The position numbers and the translations under genes were made by a program. Positions 26,472 through 38,380 of a stretch of 64,000 nt of DNA are shown one piece after another. Within the stretch, counting starts at the first letter, position 1; each line of letters opens with the position of its first letter. The notes beneath the pieces were generated by a model. It was not told the DNA's origin. It made no database searches and saw nothing but the letters and a program-made list of their open reading frames with translations. The stretch is from the NCBI GenBank assembly GCA_027704905.1, contig CM051001.1:30638636-30702635 (forward strand). The letters are read 5' to 3'. This stretch comes from Muraenolepis orangiensis. Taxonomy: Eukaryota; Chordata; Actinopteri; Gadiformes; Muraenolepididae.

Positions 26472-28875
26472 ATGGAGGACAAATTCCATGGCAAAAACGC
26501 GACATGGTATGTTTCGATATTTTTGTTCATTTCGACAATGGCCTCTATAAATGCAGTGACTCATTATTCTATAAACGAAGAGATGGAGGAAGGCTCCGTT
26601 GTTGCCAATTTGGCCTCTGATCTGGGCCTCGATCCTAAGACGCTCTCTGAACGGAATATGCGCTTGGATGTAATAGCGAACAGGAAATATCTGAACGTGA
26701 ACAAAGACACAGGAGACCTGTACATCGTGGAGAGGATTGACCGGGAATATCTTTGCGCATTAAAAACGTCTACATCATGTTTCCTAAAATGGAAGCTATT
26801 GTAGAAAACCCACAACGCATATTCTATATTGAAACAGAAATAACGGACATAAATGACAATGCACCGCATTTCAGGAGAGACACAATCAACTAGATATCTC
26901 AGAGGCAACTCAGGCAGGCGAACGGTTCTCTGTGAATAACGCAGTTGATCCGGATGTGGGTTCGAACTCTGTGAAAACATATCATTTGAGCACTAGTGAG
27001 CATTTCGACATCGAAATTCAAACAGGAAGAGATGGATCGAAGTTTGCCGACCTAATTCTGAAACAAGAGCTAGACCGTGAAAAGCAGGCAGTTCATAATC
27101 TGATTCTGACCGCTGTAGATGGCGGCACACCGTCACGCACCGGCACAGCCAGCATTACCGTGCGGGTGTTAGACACTAATGACAACGCCCCACGGTTTGA
27201 CAACGAGCACTATAGAGTTAACATCATAGAAAACTCTCCGATTGGAAGCCTGGTGCTTCGTCTGAATGCAACAGACTTAGATGATGGATCTAATGCAGAA
27301 ATCGCATATATGTATAGTTTGTATACTCCAGAAATGACCCAAAACACATTCAATCTAAACTCCCGCACGGGTGAGATAACAGTCAAAGGAGTACTGAACT
27401 ATGAGGATTTTAATATTTATGACATGGAAGTGATAGCAACGGATAAAGGTGTGCCGGCCTTATCGTGGAAGTGCAACGTAACTGTTGTAGTGGAGGACAT
27501 GAACGACAACCATCCTGAGATTTCAATCAAGTCATTTCAAAGTCCTGTCAAAGAAAACATAGAAGTAGACACAGTAATAGCTGTGGTGAGTGTTAGTGAT
27601 AAAGACTCAGGGGACAATGGAGTAGTTCACATCAGTATTCCTGAAAATATGCCTTTCAAATTAAGGGAAACTTCTGATCATTATTTTGAGCTTGTTGTTT
27701 CAGAACCTTTAGACCGGGAGAAGGTTCCAGAATATGACATCACGTTTACAGTGACAGACAGAGGTTCTCCACCGTTATCTGATAATGAAACCATGACTTT
27801 AGAGCTACTGGATGATAATGATAACGTTCCAACATTCCCTCAGTCTTTCTACACTATACGTGTAATGGAGAATAATGCTCCAGGAGCCTTGCTAGACTCT
27901 CTCACTGCGTTTGACCCAGATCTCCATGAAAACCAGTATCTAGTGTATTTCATCATAGAAAGGGAGATAGCCAACACCTCCATGTCCATGCTGTTCTCTA
28001 TTAACCCAGAGAACGGTAAACTGTACGCTCTGAAGACTTTTGACTATGAGCTTGAAAAGGAGTTTGTTTTCCACATTGAGGCCAGAGACTCTGGGGTTCC
28101 TCCACTCAGCAGTAATGTTACTGTACACATCATTATTGTGGACCAGAATGACAACACTCCAGTCATAGTCTCTCCATGGCGCGCTCATGGTTCAGTGGTG
28201 GAGGAGAAGATCCCCAGGTCAACAGATAAAGGCTCTATGGTTTCCAAGGTGATCGCTATCGACGGTGACTCCGTGTTGAACTCCAGGATTACCTACCAGT
28301 TTCTACAGGTGACGGACGCCACCTTGTTCAGTCTGGACCAATACAACGGAGAGATCCGGACAATGAGAATGTTCAGTTACAGAGATCCCCGTCTCCAACG
28401 TCTTGTTGTGGTGGCCAAGGACAACGGAGAGCCTGCTCTCTCTGCTACAGTTACCATCAAGCTGTCCACAGTGGAGACGGCAGTTAAGTCCTACTCTGAC
28501 ATGAGCGAAGTGCCCCTAGAGTACGACATCTTCTCAGACCTAAATCTATATTTGGTCATCGGCCTGGGCTCCGTGTCCTTTCTCTTGCTGATCACCATAT
28601 TGGTCACCATCGTTCTCAAGTGTCAGAAATCCAAGTCGGGCATAGCCGCTCCTCCCTGCAGGAACAGTGTGCTCAGTGAGAGGAACTCTACCATCGCAGA
28701 TTCCACTCTGGTGTCCAACGACGCCTACTGGTACAGTCTGTTTCTAGCGGAGACCAGGAAAGGAAAGCTGGTGGTTAGACAGCCTGCACCAAAGGGCTCC
28801 AGGTACATAGTGTCCAGTTTACCACGGAGCACTGGACTCACCATGACTAGCGACTCAGCCCCCTCCACTCTGCAG
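26472..28875 (+). CDS. pcdhg: Protocadherin gamma variable exon B1, frameshifted
   Basis: The N-terminus differs from the A copies (mature VTHYSINEE, LASDLGLDPKTLSERNMRLDV), but from the EC1/EC2 border (about 26890) it is the A sequence. Two single-base losses, at about 26790 and 26886, are each TT to T relative to A4. They put residues after CFLK out of frame, with a stop at 26802-26804, and together with the second loss the long frame from 26932 to 28875 follows. The donor CTGCAG|GTGAGG is intact. The EC4/EC5 linker reads DDNDN, not DVNDN. Two homopolymer contractions 96 bp apart look like residual assembly errors, but a real pseudogene is possible. Confidence 0.83.
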
Positions 28876-30483
28876 GTGAGGACTACATCAAACAATAACT
28901 TGTGTTATTCGGATGAGTTACAACATATTTTGGTAGCTCTGTAAACCATTCAATGTCATGCATTTCTTTTTTGAAGCTCATCTATTTCATTTTATTGCAT
29001 TTATGCATCATAATGGTATTTGTGCAGAAACAATGTACTTATTTAGTTGTATACTAAATCATTGACACAATGAATGAAACAATGAATTAATACGGCAGTG
29101 AAACTATTTAAAAAATCATATTAATTACTTGCTTTTGGATGAATTAATCTAAATTAATCGCAAATCAAAAACCTATCAGTATTGGCTGTGAGAAATATTT
29201 CAATGTAAATGGATTTTGCTAGATGAGTGAATCAATGCATATACATTACACAGTTAAATTATAAGGTCAACATCTCTTTTATTTCCCATACATTGTCGTT
29301 TATTTATCATCAGGCCACAATTGTAACCACATAATGAGGCTTGTATTACATTTGATCTAATTTCCTCTTGTTTCCAATATCTGCATAACAGAATAAACAC
29401 CAAACAAGCAAACATGTCGTGGTAACATTGGCCATAACAGTTTGATTCATCAACATGAACATGAACAGTAATGGACTCATTATCCTAACAATAGGCTGAG
29501 ACAAGTTATAGCTTGTTTACATTCTCAGAGCTCAAGACTGCTTTCTTATTTTGAGCTAGTAAAGTTCTTCTTTTGATAGTAGGCATTAAGTTCTTTTTTT
29601 GAACTATAAAGCTGTTTGATTTAGGACATCATTGTATTTCCCGATTGCGGCTTATACCTACGTTGCATCACAGGACGCAATTCACTTATGACAACGAAAA
29701 TGACGTGCAGTCCATCCATTTTAGCAATTGAGTAGTTTGATTTGTCACAGGTAGACTGACTCAGTTAGTGTCTGAGCGCCTGTGGTTTTAAAGAATACAA
29801 GCACTGAAACATGAAGCTGCTCAGTATTGTCTGTTATGATGTACATATTTTGGTAGCTCCGTAAACCAGTCAATGTCATGCATTTATTTTTTGAAGCTCG
29901 TCTATTTTCATTCATTGCATTTATACATCATAATGGCATTTGTGAAGAAACAACTTATTTTGTTTTAAACTAAATAATTGCCACTAAAGGAAACAACTAA
30001 TTTCATGTGGCCTAATGGGGTAATGGTAACTTATTTAAAAGTAATCACCACTTAATGTGTTTTACAGGTTAAACAAATATTACAATCATGTATACAAAAA
30101 TACATTTAAACAATTGGGCTTCATTTGAATAGATAAGCAAGTGGGATTTTAAAACGAAGTGAGGTTTAGATGAATACAAGAACGGAAATCCGCTTGTCAG
30201 TATTGTCTGTTATGATGTACATCCCTGTGCTCTGCGCATAGAGTCGCTGTTCTCCATTTGAACGTCTTATGACGTCACAGTCACCGCTACATTTCCTCAG
30301 AGTTGACGCCACGAGCTGCGCGAGTGAACAGCTCCCGGTGCTGACATTGTGCTGTCGAATATTTCCGTCTTTTTTGCAAAATCTTGGACTTAGATTGGAG
30401 GATTAATACGTTGTATCAACGAGGACATCGCAACTATGAGCTGATGTACAAAGGTTATAGGAGACAAGCAGGTTCCTATCACG
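28876..30483. other. Intergenic unit 3
   Basis: Copy of the 17738-19334 unit, ending with the A3 promoter. No gene is visible. Confidence 0.8.
30230..30340 (+). promoter_or_regulatory. Promoter element of A3 (CSE-like CGCT plus CRE)
   Basis: CGCT at 30245-30248, 239 bp before the ATG, and TGACGTCA at 30270-30277. Confidence 0.65.
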
Positions 30484-32885
30484 ATGGAGGCGAAATGTCA
30501 TGTGAAGAGCTGGACGCGGTATGTGTTGATATATATTTTATTTGCTTCTATGACAGCAGTAGATTCAGTGACGCATTATTCAATACCCGAGGAAATGGAG
30601 GAAGGCTCAGTTGTCGCTAATTTAGCGACTGAACTGGGCCTAGACGTTAAGATGCTTTCCAAACGGATGATCCGACTCGAAGTCGTAGCGAACAGGAAAT
30701 ATCTGGACGTGAACAAAGAAACAGGAGATCTGTACATCGTGGAGAGGATTGACCGGGAATATCTTTGCCATCAAAAACATCAACATGTTTCTTACAATTG
30801 GAAGCTATTGTGGAAAACCCACAACGTATATTCTACATTGAAGTAGAGATAATGGATATCAATGATAATACTCCGCATTTTAGGAGAGACACAATTCAAC
30901 TAGATATTTTAGAGGCAACTCAGGCAGGCGAACGGTTCTCTGTGAATAACGCAGTTGATCCGGATGTGGGTTCGAACTCGGTGAAAACATATCATTTGAG
31001 CACTAGTGAGCATTTCGACATCGAAATTCAAACGGGGAGAGATGGTTCGAAGTTTGCCGACCTAATTCTGAAACAAGAGCTAGACCGTGAAAAGCAGGCA
31101 GTTCATAATCTGATTCTCACCGCTGTAGATGGCGGCACACCGTCACGCACCGGCACAGCCAGCATTACCGTGCGGGTGTTAGACACTAATGACAACGCCC
31201 CACGGTTTGACAACGAGCACTATAGAGTTAACATCATAGAAAACTCTCCGATTGGAAGCCTGGTGCTTCGTCTGAATGCAACAGACTTAGATGATGGATC
31301 TAATGCAGAAATCGCATATATGTATAGTTTGTATACTCCAGAAATGACCCAAAACACATTCAATCTAAACTCCCACACGGGTGAGATAACAGTCAAAGGA
31401 GTACTGAACTATGAGGATTTTAATATTTATGACATGGAAGTGATAGCAACGGATAAAGGTGTGCCGGCCTTATCGTGGAAGTGCAACGTAACTGTTGTAG
31501 TGGAGGACATGAACGACAACCATCCTGAGATTTCAATCAAGTCATTTCAAAGTCCTGTCAAAGAAAACATAGAAGTAGACACAGTAATAGCTGTGGTGAG
31601 TGTTAGTGATAAAGACTCAGGGGACAATGGAGTAGTTCACATCAGTATTCCTGAAAATATGCCTTTCAAATTAAGGGAAACTTCTGATCATTATTTTGAG
31701 CTTGTTGTTTCAGAACCTTTAGACCGGGAGAAGGTTCCAGAATATGACATCACGTTTACAGTGACAGACAGAGGTTCTCCACCGTTATCTGATAATGAAA
31801 CCATGACTTTAGAGCTACTGGATGATAATGATAACGTTCCAACATTCCCTCAGTCTTTCTACACTATACGTGTCATGGAGAATAATGCTCCAGGAGCCTT
31901 GCTAGATTCACTCACTGCGTTTGACCCAGATCTCCATGAAAACCAGTATCTAGTGTATTTCATCATAGAAAGGGAGATAGCCAACACCTCCATGTCCATG
32001 CTGTTCTCTATTAACCCAGAGAACGGTAAACTGTACGCTCTGAAGACTTTTGACTATGAGCTTGAAAAGGAGTTTGTTTTCCACATTGAGGCCAGAGACT
32101 CTGGGGTTCCTCCACTCAGCAGTAATGTTACTGTACACATCATTATTGTGGACCAGAATGACAACGCTCCAGTCATAGTCTCTCCATGGCGCGCTCATGG
32201 TTCAGTGGTGGAGGAGAAGATCCCCAGATCAACGGATAAAGGCTCTATGGTTTCCAAGGTGATCGCTATCGACGGTGACTCCGTGTTGAACTCCAGGATT
32301 ACCTACCAGTTTTTACAGGTGACGGACGCCACCTTGTTCAGTCTGGACCAATACAACGGAGAGATCCGGACGATGAGAATGTTCAGTTACAGAGATCCCC
32401 GTCTCCAACGTCTTGTTGTGGTGGCCAAGGACAACGGAGAGCCTGCTCTCTCTGCTACAGTTACCATCAAGCTGTCCACAGTGGAGACGGCGGTTAAGTC
32501 CTACTCTGACATGAGCGAAGTGCCCCTAGAGTACGACATCTTCTCAGACCTAAATCTGTATTTGGTCATCGGCCTGGGCTCCGTGTCCTTTCTCTTGCTG
32601 ATCACCATATTGGTCACCATCGTTCTCAAGTGTCAGAAATCCAAGTCGGGCATAGCCGCTCCTCCCTGTAGGAACAGTGTGCTCAGTGAGAGGAACTCTA
32701 CCATCGCAGATTCCACTCTGGTGTCCAACGACGCCTACTGGTACAGTCTGTTTCTAGCGGAGACCAGGAAAGGAAAGCTGGTGGTTAGACAGCCTGCACC
32801 AAAGGGCTCCAGGTACATAGTGTCCAGTTTACCACGGAGCACTGGACTCACCATGACTAGCGACTCAGCCCCCTCCACTCTGCAG
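30484..32885 (+). CDS. pcdhg: Protocadherin gamma variable exon A3, frameshifted
   Basis: Same start (MEAKCHVKSW) and architecture as A1. At 30768/30769, right after the first cysteine of the EC1 disulfide loop, one base is missing relative to A2. The first frame ends at 30846, and the rest is open in the next frame to the CTGCAG|GTGAGG donor at 32885. The border motif is FRRDTIQLDILE, shared with A4. The EC4/EC5 linker is DDNDN, shared with B1 only. The EC5/EC6 linker is DQNDNAP, where the other copies have DQNDNTP. The missing base is not in a homopolymer, so a real lesion is more likely here than in B1. Confidence 0.85.
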
Positions 32886-34498
32886 GTGAGGACTCCATCA
32901 AACAATAACTTTTGTTATTCTGATGAGTTACAACATATTTTGGTAGCTCTGTAAACCATTCAATGTCATGCATTTCTTTTTTGAAGCTCATCTATTTAAT
33001 TTTATTGCATTTATGCATCATAATGGTGTTTGTGCAGAAACAATGTACTTATTTTGTTTTATACTAAATCATTGACACTAAAGGAAACAATTAATTAATA
33101 CGGCTGTCAAACGATTCAAAAAAATCATATTAATTACATGCTTTTGGATGAATTAATCAAAATTAATCTTAAATCAAAAACTTATCAAAATATTGGCTGT
33201 GAGACATATTTCAATGTAAATGGATTTTGCTCGATGAGTGAATCAATACATATACATTATACAGTTAAATTATAAGGTCAACATCTCTTTTATTTCCCAT
33301 ACATTGTCGTTTATTTATCATCAGGCCACAATTGTAAGCACACAATGAGGCTTGTATTCCATTTGATCTAATTTCCTCTTGTTTCCAATATCTTTATAAC
33401 AGAATAAACACCAAACAAGCAAACATTTCTGTGGCAACATTGGCCATAACAGTTTGATTCATCAACATGAACATGAACGTAATGGACTCATTATCCTAAC
33501 AATTGGCTGAGACAAATTATAGCTTGTTTACATTCTCAGAGCTCAAGACTGCTTTCTACTTTTGAGCTATAGTAAAGTTCTTCTTTTGATAGTAGGCATT
33601 AAGTTCTTTTTTTGAACTATAGTAAAGCTGTTTGATTTAGGACATCATTGTATTTCCCGATTGCGGCTTATACCTACGTAGCGTCACAGGACGCAATCCG
33701 CTGTACTTATGGCAACGAAAATGACGTGCAGTCCATCCATTTTAGCTATTGAGTAGTTTGATTTGTTACAGACTGACTCAGTTAGTGTCTAAGCGCCTGT
33801 GGTTTTAAAGAATCCAATAACTGAAACATGAAGCTGCTCATTATTGTCTGTTATGATGTACATATTTTGGTAGCTCCGTAAACCAGTTAATGTCATGCAT
33901 TTATTTTTTGAAGCTCGTCTGTTTTCATTGATTGCATTTATACATCATAATGGCATTTGTGAAGAAACAACCTATTTTGTTTTAACTAAATCATTGCCAC
34001 TAAAGGAAACAACTAATTACATGTGGCCTAATGAGGTGATGGTAACTTATTTAAAAGTTATCACCACCTAATGTGTTTAATAGGTTAAACAAATGTTACA
34101 ATTATGTATACAAAATACATTTAAACAATTGGGCTTCATTTGAATAGATAAGCAAGTGGGATTTTAAAACGAAGTGAGGTTTAGATGTATACAAGAACGG
34201 AAATCCGCTTGTCAGTATTGTCTGTTATGATGTACATGTCTGTGCTCTGCGCATAGAGTCGCTGTTCTCCGTTTGGACGTCTTATGACGTCACAGTCAAC
34301 GCTACATTTCCTCAGAGTTGACGCCACGAGCTGCGCGAGTGAACAGCTCCCGGTGCTGACATTGTGCTGTCGAATATTTCCGTCTTTTTTGCAAAATCTT
34401 GGACTTAGATTGGAGGATAAATACGTTGTATCAACGAGGACATCGCGACTATGAGCTGATGTACAAAGGTTATAGGAGACTAGCAGGTTCCTAAAACA
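32886..34498. other. Intergenic unit 4
   Basis: Copy of the 17738-19334 unit, ending with the A4 promoter. No gene is visible. Confidence 0.8.
34245..34355 (+). promoter_or_regulatory. Promoter element of A4 (CSE-like CGCT plus CRE)
   Basis: CGCT at 34260-34263, 239 bp before the ATG, and TGACGTCA at 34285-34292. Confidence 0.65.
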
Positions 34499-36898
34499 AT
34501 GGAGGCGAAATGTCATGTGAAGAGCTGGATGCGGTATGTGTTGATATATATTTTATTTGCTTCTATGACAGCAGTAGATTCAGTGACGCATTATTCAATA
34601 CCCGAGGAGATGGAGGAAGGCTCAGTTGTCGCTAATTTAGCGACTGATCTGGGCCTAGACGTTAAGATGCTTTCCAAACGGATGATCCGACTCGAAGTCG
34701 TAGCGAACAGGAAATATCTGGACGTGAACAAAGAAACAGGAGATCTGTACATCGTGGAGAAGATTGACCGGGAATATCTTTGCACAACGAAGACATCGTG
34801 CTTTTTAAAATTGGAAGCTATTGTTGAAAACCCACAGCGTATATTCTACATTGAAGTAGAGATAATGGATATCAATGATAATACTCCGCATTTTAGGAGA
34901 GACACAATTCAACTAGATATTTTAGAGGCAACTCAAGCAGGCGAACGGTTCTCTGTGAATAACGCAGTTGATCCGGATGTGGGTTCGAACTCTGTGAAAA
35001 CATATCATTTGAGCACTAGTGAGCATTTCGACATCGAAATTCAAACGGGGAGAGATGGTTCGAAGTTTGCCGACATAATTCTGAAACAAGAGCTAGACCG
35101 TGAAAAGCAGGCAGTTCATAATCTGATTCTCACCGCTGTAGATGGCGGCACACCGTCACGCACCGGCACAGCCAGCATTACCGTGCGGGTGTTAGACACT
35201 AATGACAACGCCCCACGGTTTGACAACGAGCACTATAGAGTTAAAATCATAGAAAACTCTCCGATTGGAAGCCTGGTGCTTCGTCTGAATGCAACAGACT
35301 TAGATGATGGATCTAATGCAGACATAGCATATATGTATAGTTTGTATACTCCAGAAATGACCCAAAACACATTCAATCTAAACTCCCACACGGGTGAGAT
35401 AACAGTCAAAGGAGTACTGAACTATGAGGATTTTAATATTTATGACATGGAAGTGATAGCAACGGATAAAGGTGTGCCGGCCTTATCGTGGAAGTGCAAC
35501 GTAACTGTTGTAGTGGAGGACATGAACGACAACCATCCCGAGATTTCAATCAAGTCATTTCAAAGTCCTGTCAAAGAAAACATAGAAGTAGACACAGTAA
35601 TAGCTGTGGTGAGTGTTAGTGATAAAGACTCAGGGGACAATGGAGTAGTTCACATCAGTATTCCTGAAAATATGCCTTTCAAATTAAGGGAAACTTCTGA
35701 TCATTATTTTGAGCTTGTTGTTTCAGAACCTTTAGACCGTGAGAAGGTTCCAGAATATGACATCACGTTTACAGTGACAGACAGAGGTTCTCCACCGTTA
35801 TCTGATAATGAAACCATGACTTTAGAGCTACTGGATGTTAATGATAATGTTCCAACATTCCCTCAGTCTTTCTACACTATACGTGTAATGGAGAATAATG
35901 CTCCAGGAGCCTTGCTAGACTCTCTCACTGCGTTTGACCCAGATCTCCATGAAAACCAGTATCTAGTGTATTTCATCATAGAAAGGGAGATAGCCAACAC
36001 CTCCATGTCCATGCTGTTCTCTATTAACCCAGAGAACGGTAAACTGTACGCTCTGAAGACTTTTGACTATGAGCTTGAAAAGGAGTTTGTTTTCCACATT
36101 GAGGCCAGAGACTCTGGGGTTCCTCCACTCAGCAGTAATGTTACTGTACACATCATTATTGTGGACCAGAATGACAACACTCCAGTCATAGTCTCTCCAT
36201 GGCGCGCTCATGGTTCAGTGGTGGAGGAGAAGATCCCCAGATCAACGGATAAAGGCTCTATGGTTTCCAAGGTGATCGCTATCGACGGTGACTCCGTGTT
36301 GAACTCCAGGATTACCTACCAGTTTCTACAGGTGACGGACGCCACCTTGTTCAGTCTGGACCAATACAACGGAGAGATCCGGACGATGAGAATGTTCAGT
36401 TACAGAGATCCCCGTCTCCAACGTCTTGTTGTGGTGGCCAAGGACAACGGAGAGCCTGCTCTCTCTGCTACAGTTACTATCAAGCTGTCCACAGTGGAGA
36501 CGGCGGTTAAGTCCTACTCTGACATGAGCGAAGTGCCCCTAGAGTACGACATCTTCTCAGACCTAAATCTGTATTTGGTCATCGGCCTGGGCTCCGTGTC
36601 CTTTCTCTTGCTGATCACCATATTGGTCACCATCGTTCTCAAGTGTCAGAAATCCAAGTCGGGCATAGCCGCTCCTCCCTGCAGGAACAGTGTGCTCAGT
36701 GAGAGGAACTCTACCATCGCAGATTCCACTCTGGTGTCCAACGACGCCTACTGGTACAGTCTGTTTCTAGCGGAGACCAGGAAAGGAAAGCTGGTGGTTA
36801 GACAGCCTGCACCAAAGGGCTCCAGGTACATAGTGTCCAGTTTACCACGGAGCACTGGACTCACCATGACTAGCGATTCAGCCCCCTCCACTCTGCAG
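34499..36898 (+). CDS. pcdhg: Protocadherin gamma variable exon A4 (gamma-a-like)
   Basis: An intact 800-codon exon, the same length as A1. It differs by a handful of residues, such as ATDLGLD for ATELGLD, VEKIDRE for VERIDRE, FRRDTIQLDILE and YRVKIIEN for YRVNIIEN. EC1 has the CX5C loop, linkers are canonical, and the exon ends CTGCAG|GTGAGG. If unspliced it would stop at 36952. It is the partner of A2 in the segmental duplication by position, but its EC1 loop matches A1, so the copies are mosaics. Confidence 0.92.
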
Positions 36899-37349
36899 GT
36901 GAGGACTACACCAAACATGATTTGTGTTATTCTGATTAATTGTAATATATAAGCTATTGGTTCTATGCACTATGAAACGTTTTTGCTCTTGATGTTGAGA
37001 CTTGTCTTGCATTGTGCATCCTCAGAGAATACAAGTGCACTTGTAATTTAACATACGTGTTATTGTAACTAAATGACTATTGAAACAACTCAGTCAATCA
37101 TCTTAAACCAAATTTTCTACTTAATATTGGATCAACAAAAGGGTACACTGCCATTGTTACTCATTCTTCATTGATTAGTATTGTACCTGTCTGAAGATAT
37201 GAGGCTGGGTGGTAGAGTTGGTTGAGTGGACTTGCCACAAATGACCTATAGCACATCTGTCTATCTATAATTGTTAGATCTGAATTTGGTGAGGAATTGC
37301 AATTTATATTTGCAGTTGGGCAAGTTTCTTTTGGTGCGTATGCATGTTC

Positions 37350-37465
37350 TGTGCGTACAGAGTCGCTGTTTACCACTTTTACACGCATCATGACGTCACA
37401 GTCACCACGACATCACCTCTGAGTTGAAGCCACGAGCTGCGCGAGTGAACAGCTCTCGGTGCTGA
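37350..37465 (+). promoter_or_regulatory. Promoter element of B2 (CSE-like CGCT plus CRE)
   Basis: CGCT at 37364-37367, 253 bp before the ATG, TGACGTCA at 37391-37398, then GAGTGAACAGCTC; same spacing as B1. Confidence 0.65.
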
Positions 37466-37616
37466 CATTGGGATGTCCACTATTGTGCTCTCTTTTGCAG
37501 GAATATCTGGTATTGTGACTTCAAACATGTTTGATTTGTGAGACATTTTATGAAAGCGGAATTTGTTAGCTTTAATACGGAGCATATTCACTCGAGAAAC
37601 GACCGAGCCTATAGCG

Positions 37617-37876
37617 ATGGAGGACATATTCCGTGGCAAAAACGCGACATGGTATGTTTCGATATTTTTGTTAATTTCGAATATGGCCTCTATAAATGCA
37701 GTGACTCATTATTCTATAAATGAAGAGATGGAGGAAGGCTCTATTGTTGCAAATTTGGCCTCTGATCTGGGCCTCGATCCTAAGACGCTCTCTGAACGGA
37801 ATATGCNNNNNNNNNNNNNNNNNNNNNNNNNNNNNNNNNNNNCATGACTAGCGACTCAGCCCCCTCCACTCTGCAG
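37617..37876 (+). CDS. pcdhg: Protocadherin gamma variable exon B2, incomplete (assembly gap)
   Basis: The first 190 bp (MEDIFRGKNATWYV... to LSERNM) match the B1 start. They are followed by 36 N (37807-37842), and then by the last 34 bp of a gamma exon (MTSDSAPSTLQ) and a GTGAGAGG donor. About 2.1-2.2 kb of exon is therefore missing, although the gap is drawn as only 36 bp. The sequence before the gap is in frame, so the exon could be intact in the animal. The donor flank (GTGAGAGGTTC) differs from that of B1, so the 3' end may belong to another exon joined across the gap. Confidence 0.8.
37807..37842. other. Assembly gap (36 N)
   Basis: Undetermined bases inside the B2 exon. The flanks show that far more than 36 bp is absent. 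Confidence 0.99.
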
Positions 37877-38085
37877 GTGAGAGGTTCATTTGTATGAATT
37901 GTTTAGTGCATTGTCATAAAAAATGTATAATAATAATACAATACTACATATATATATACATATATATATATACATATATATATATTTATGTATACACACT
38001 TGCATTTTTGACAACGGTATGGATGTAAAACGGCCTGGTCCCGTCTGGTCATTGTTTCATGCCCAATTCAGACGGAGTGTGGCGC

Positions 38086-38100
38086 TGTTCTATCTCTCTC
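38086..38100 (+). promoter_or_regulatory. CSE-like element of the 38381 exon
   Basis: AGTGTGGCGCTGTTC with CGCT at 38093-38096, 288 bp before the ATG. The GCGCTGTTC part resembles the A/B elements and the AGTGTGGC part resembles the 42635 element. Confidence 0.55.
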
Positions 38101-38180
38101 TCTCTTTTTTTCTCTCTCCCTCTCTCTATCTCTCTCGCTCTCTCTCTCGCTCTCTCTCTCGCTCGCTCTCTCTCTCTCGT
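38096..38180. repeat. (TC)n microsatellite
   Basis: CT-rich run with CGCTCG interruptions, beginning at the CSE-like element. Confidence 0.85.
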
Positions 38181-38380
38181 TTTAAACACTCGGGTGTCAG
38201 ACCTTTTTGTGTGTAGTCGGCCTGGATGGGTACAGAGACTGGCGTATTCAGTGAAATAGGCTTGTAGGCCTATGCGTTTTTGGATTCGTTCTTATTCACC
38301 GATTTAGAAAAACACCAAAACAAACGTTGTATCAGGGGCTTTGGATATAGATCCCAAAACAAATCCCTCGATCGAGAAAT

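Larger units (their letters stand above)
37877..38380. other. Short spacer with TA and TC repeats
   Basis: A TA-rich run at about 37950-37985 and a (TC)n tract at 38096-38180 sit just downstream of the promoter element of the next exon. No gene. Confidence 0.75.
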
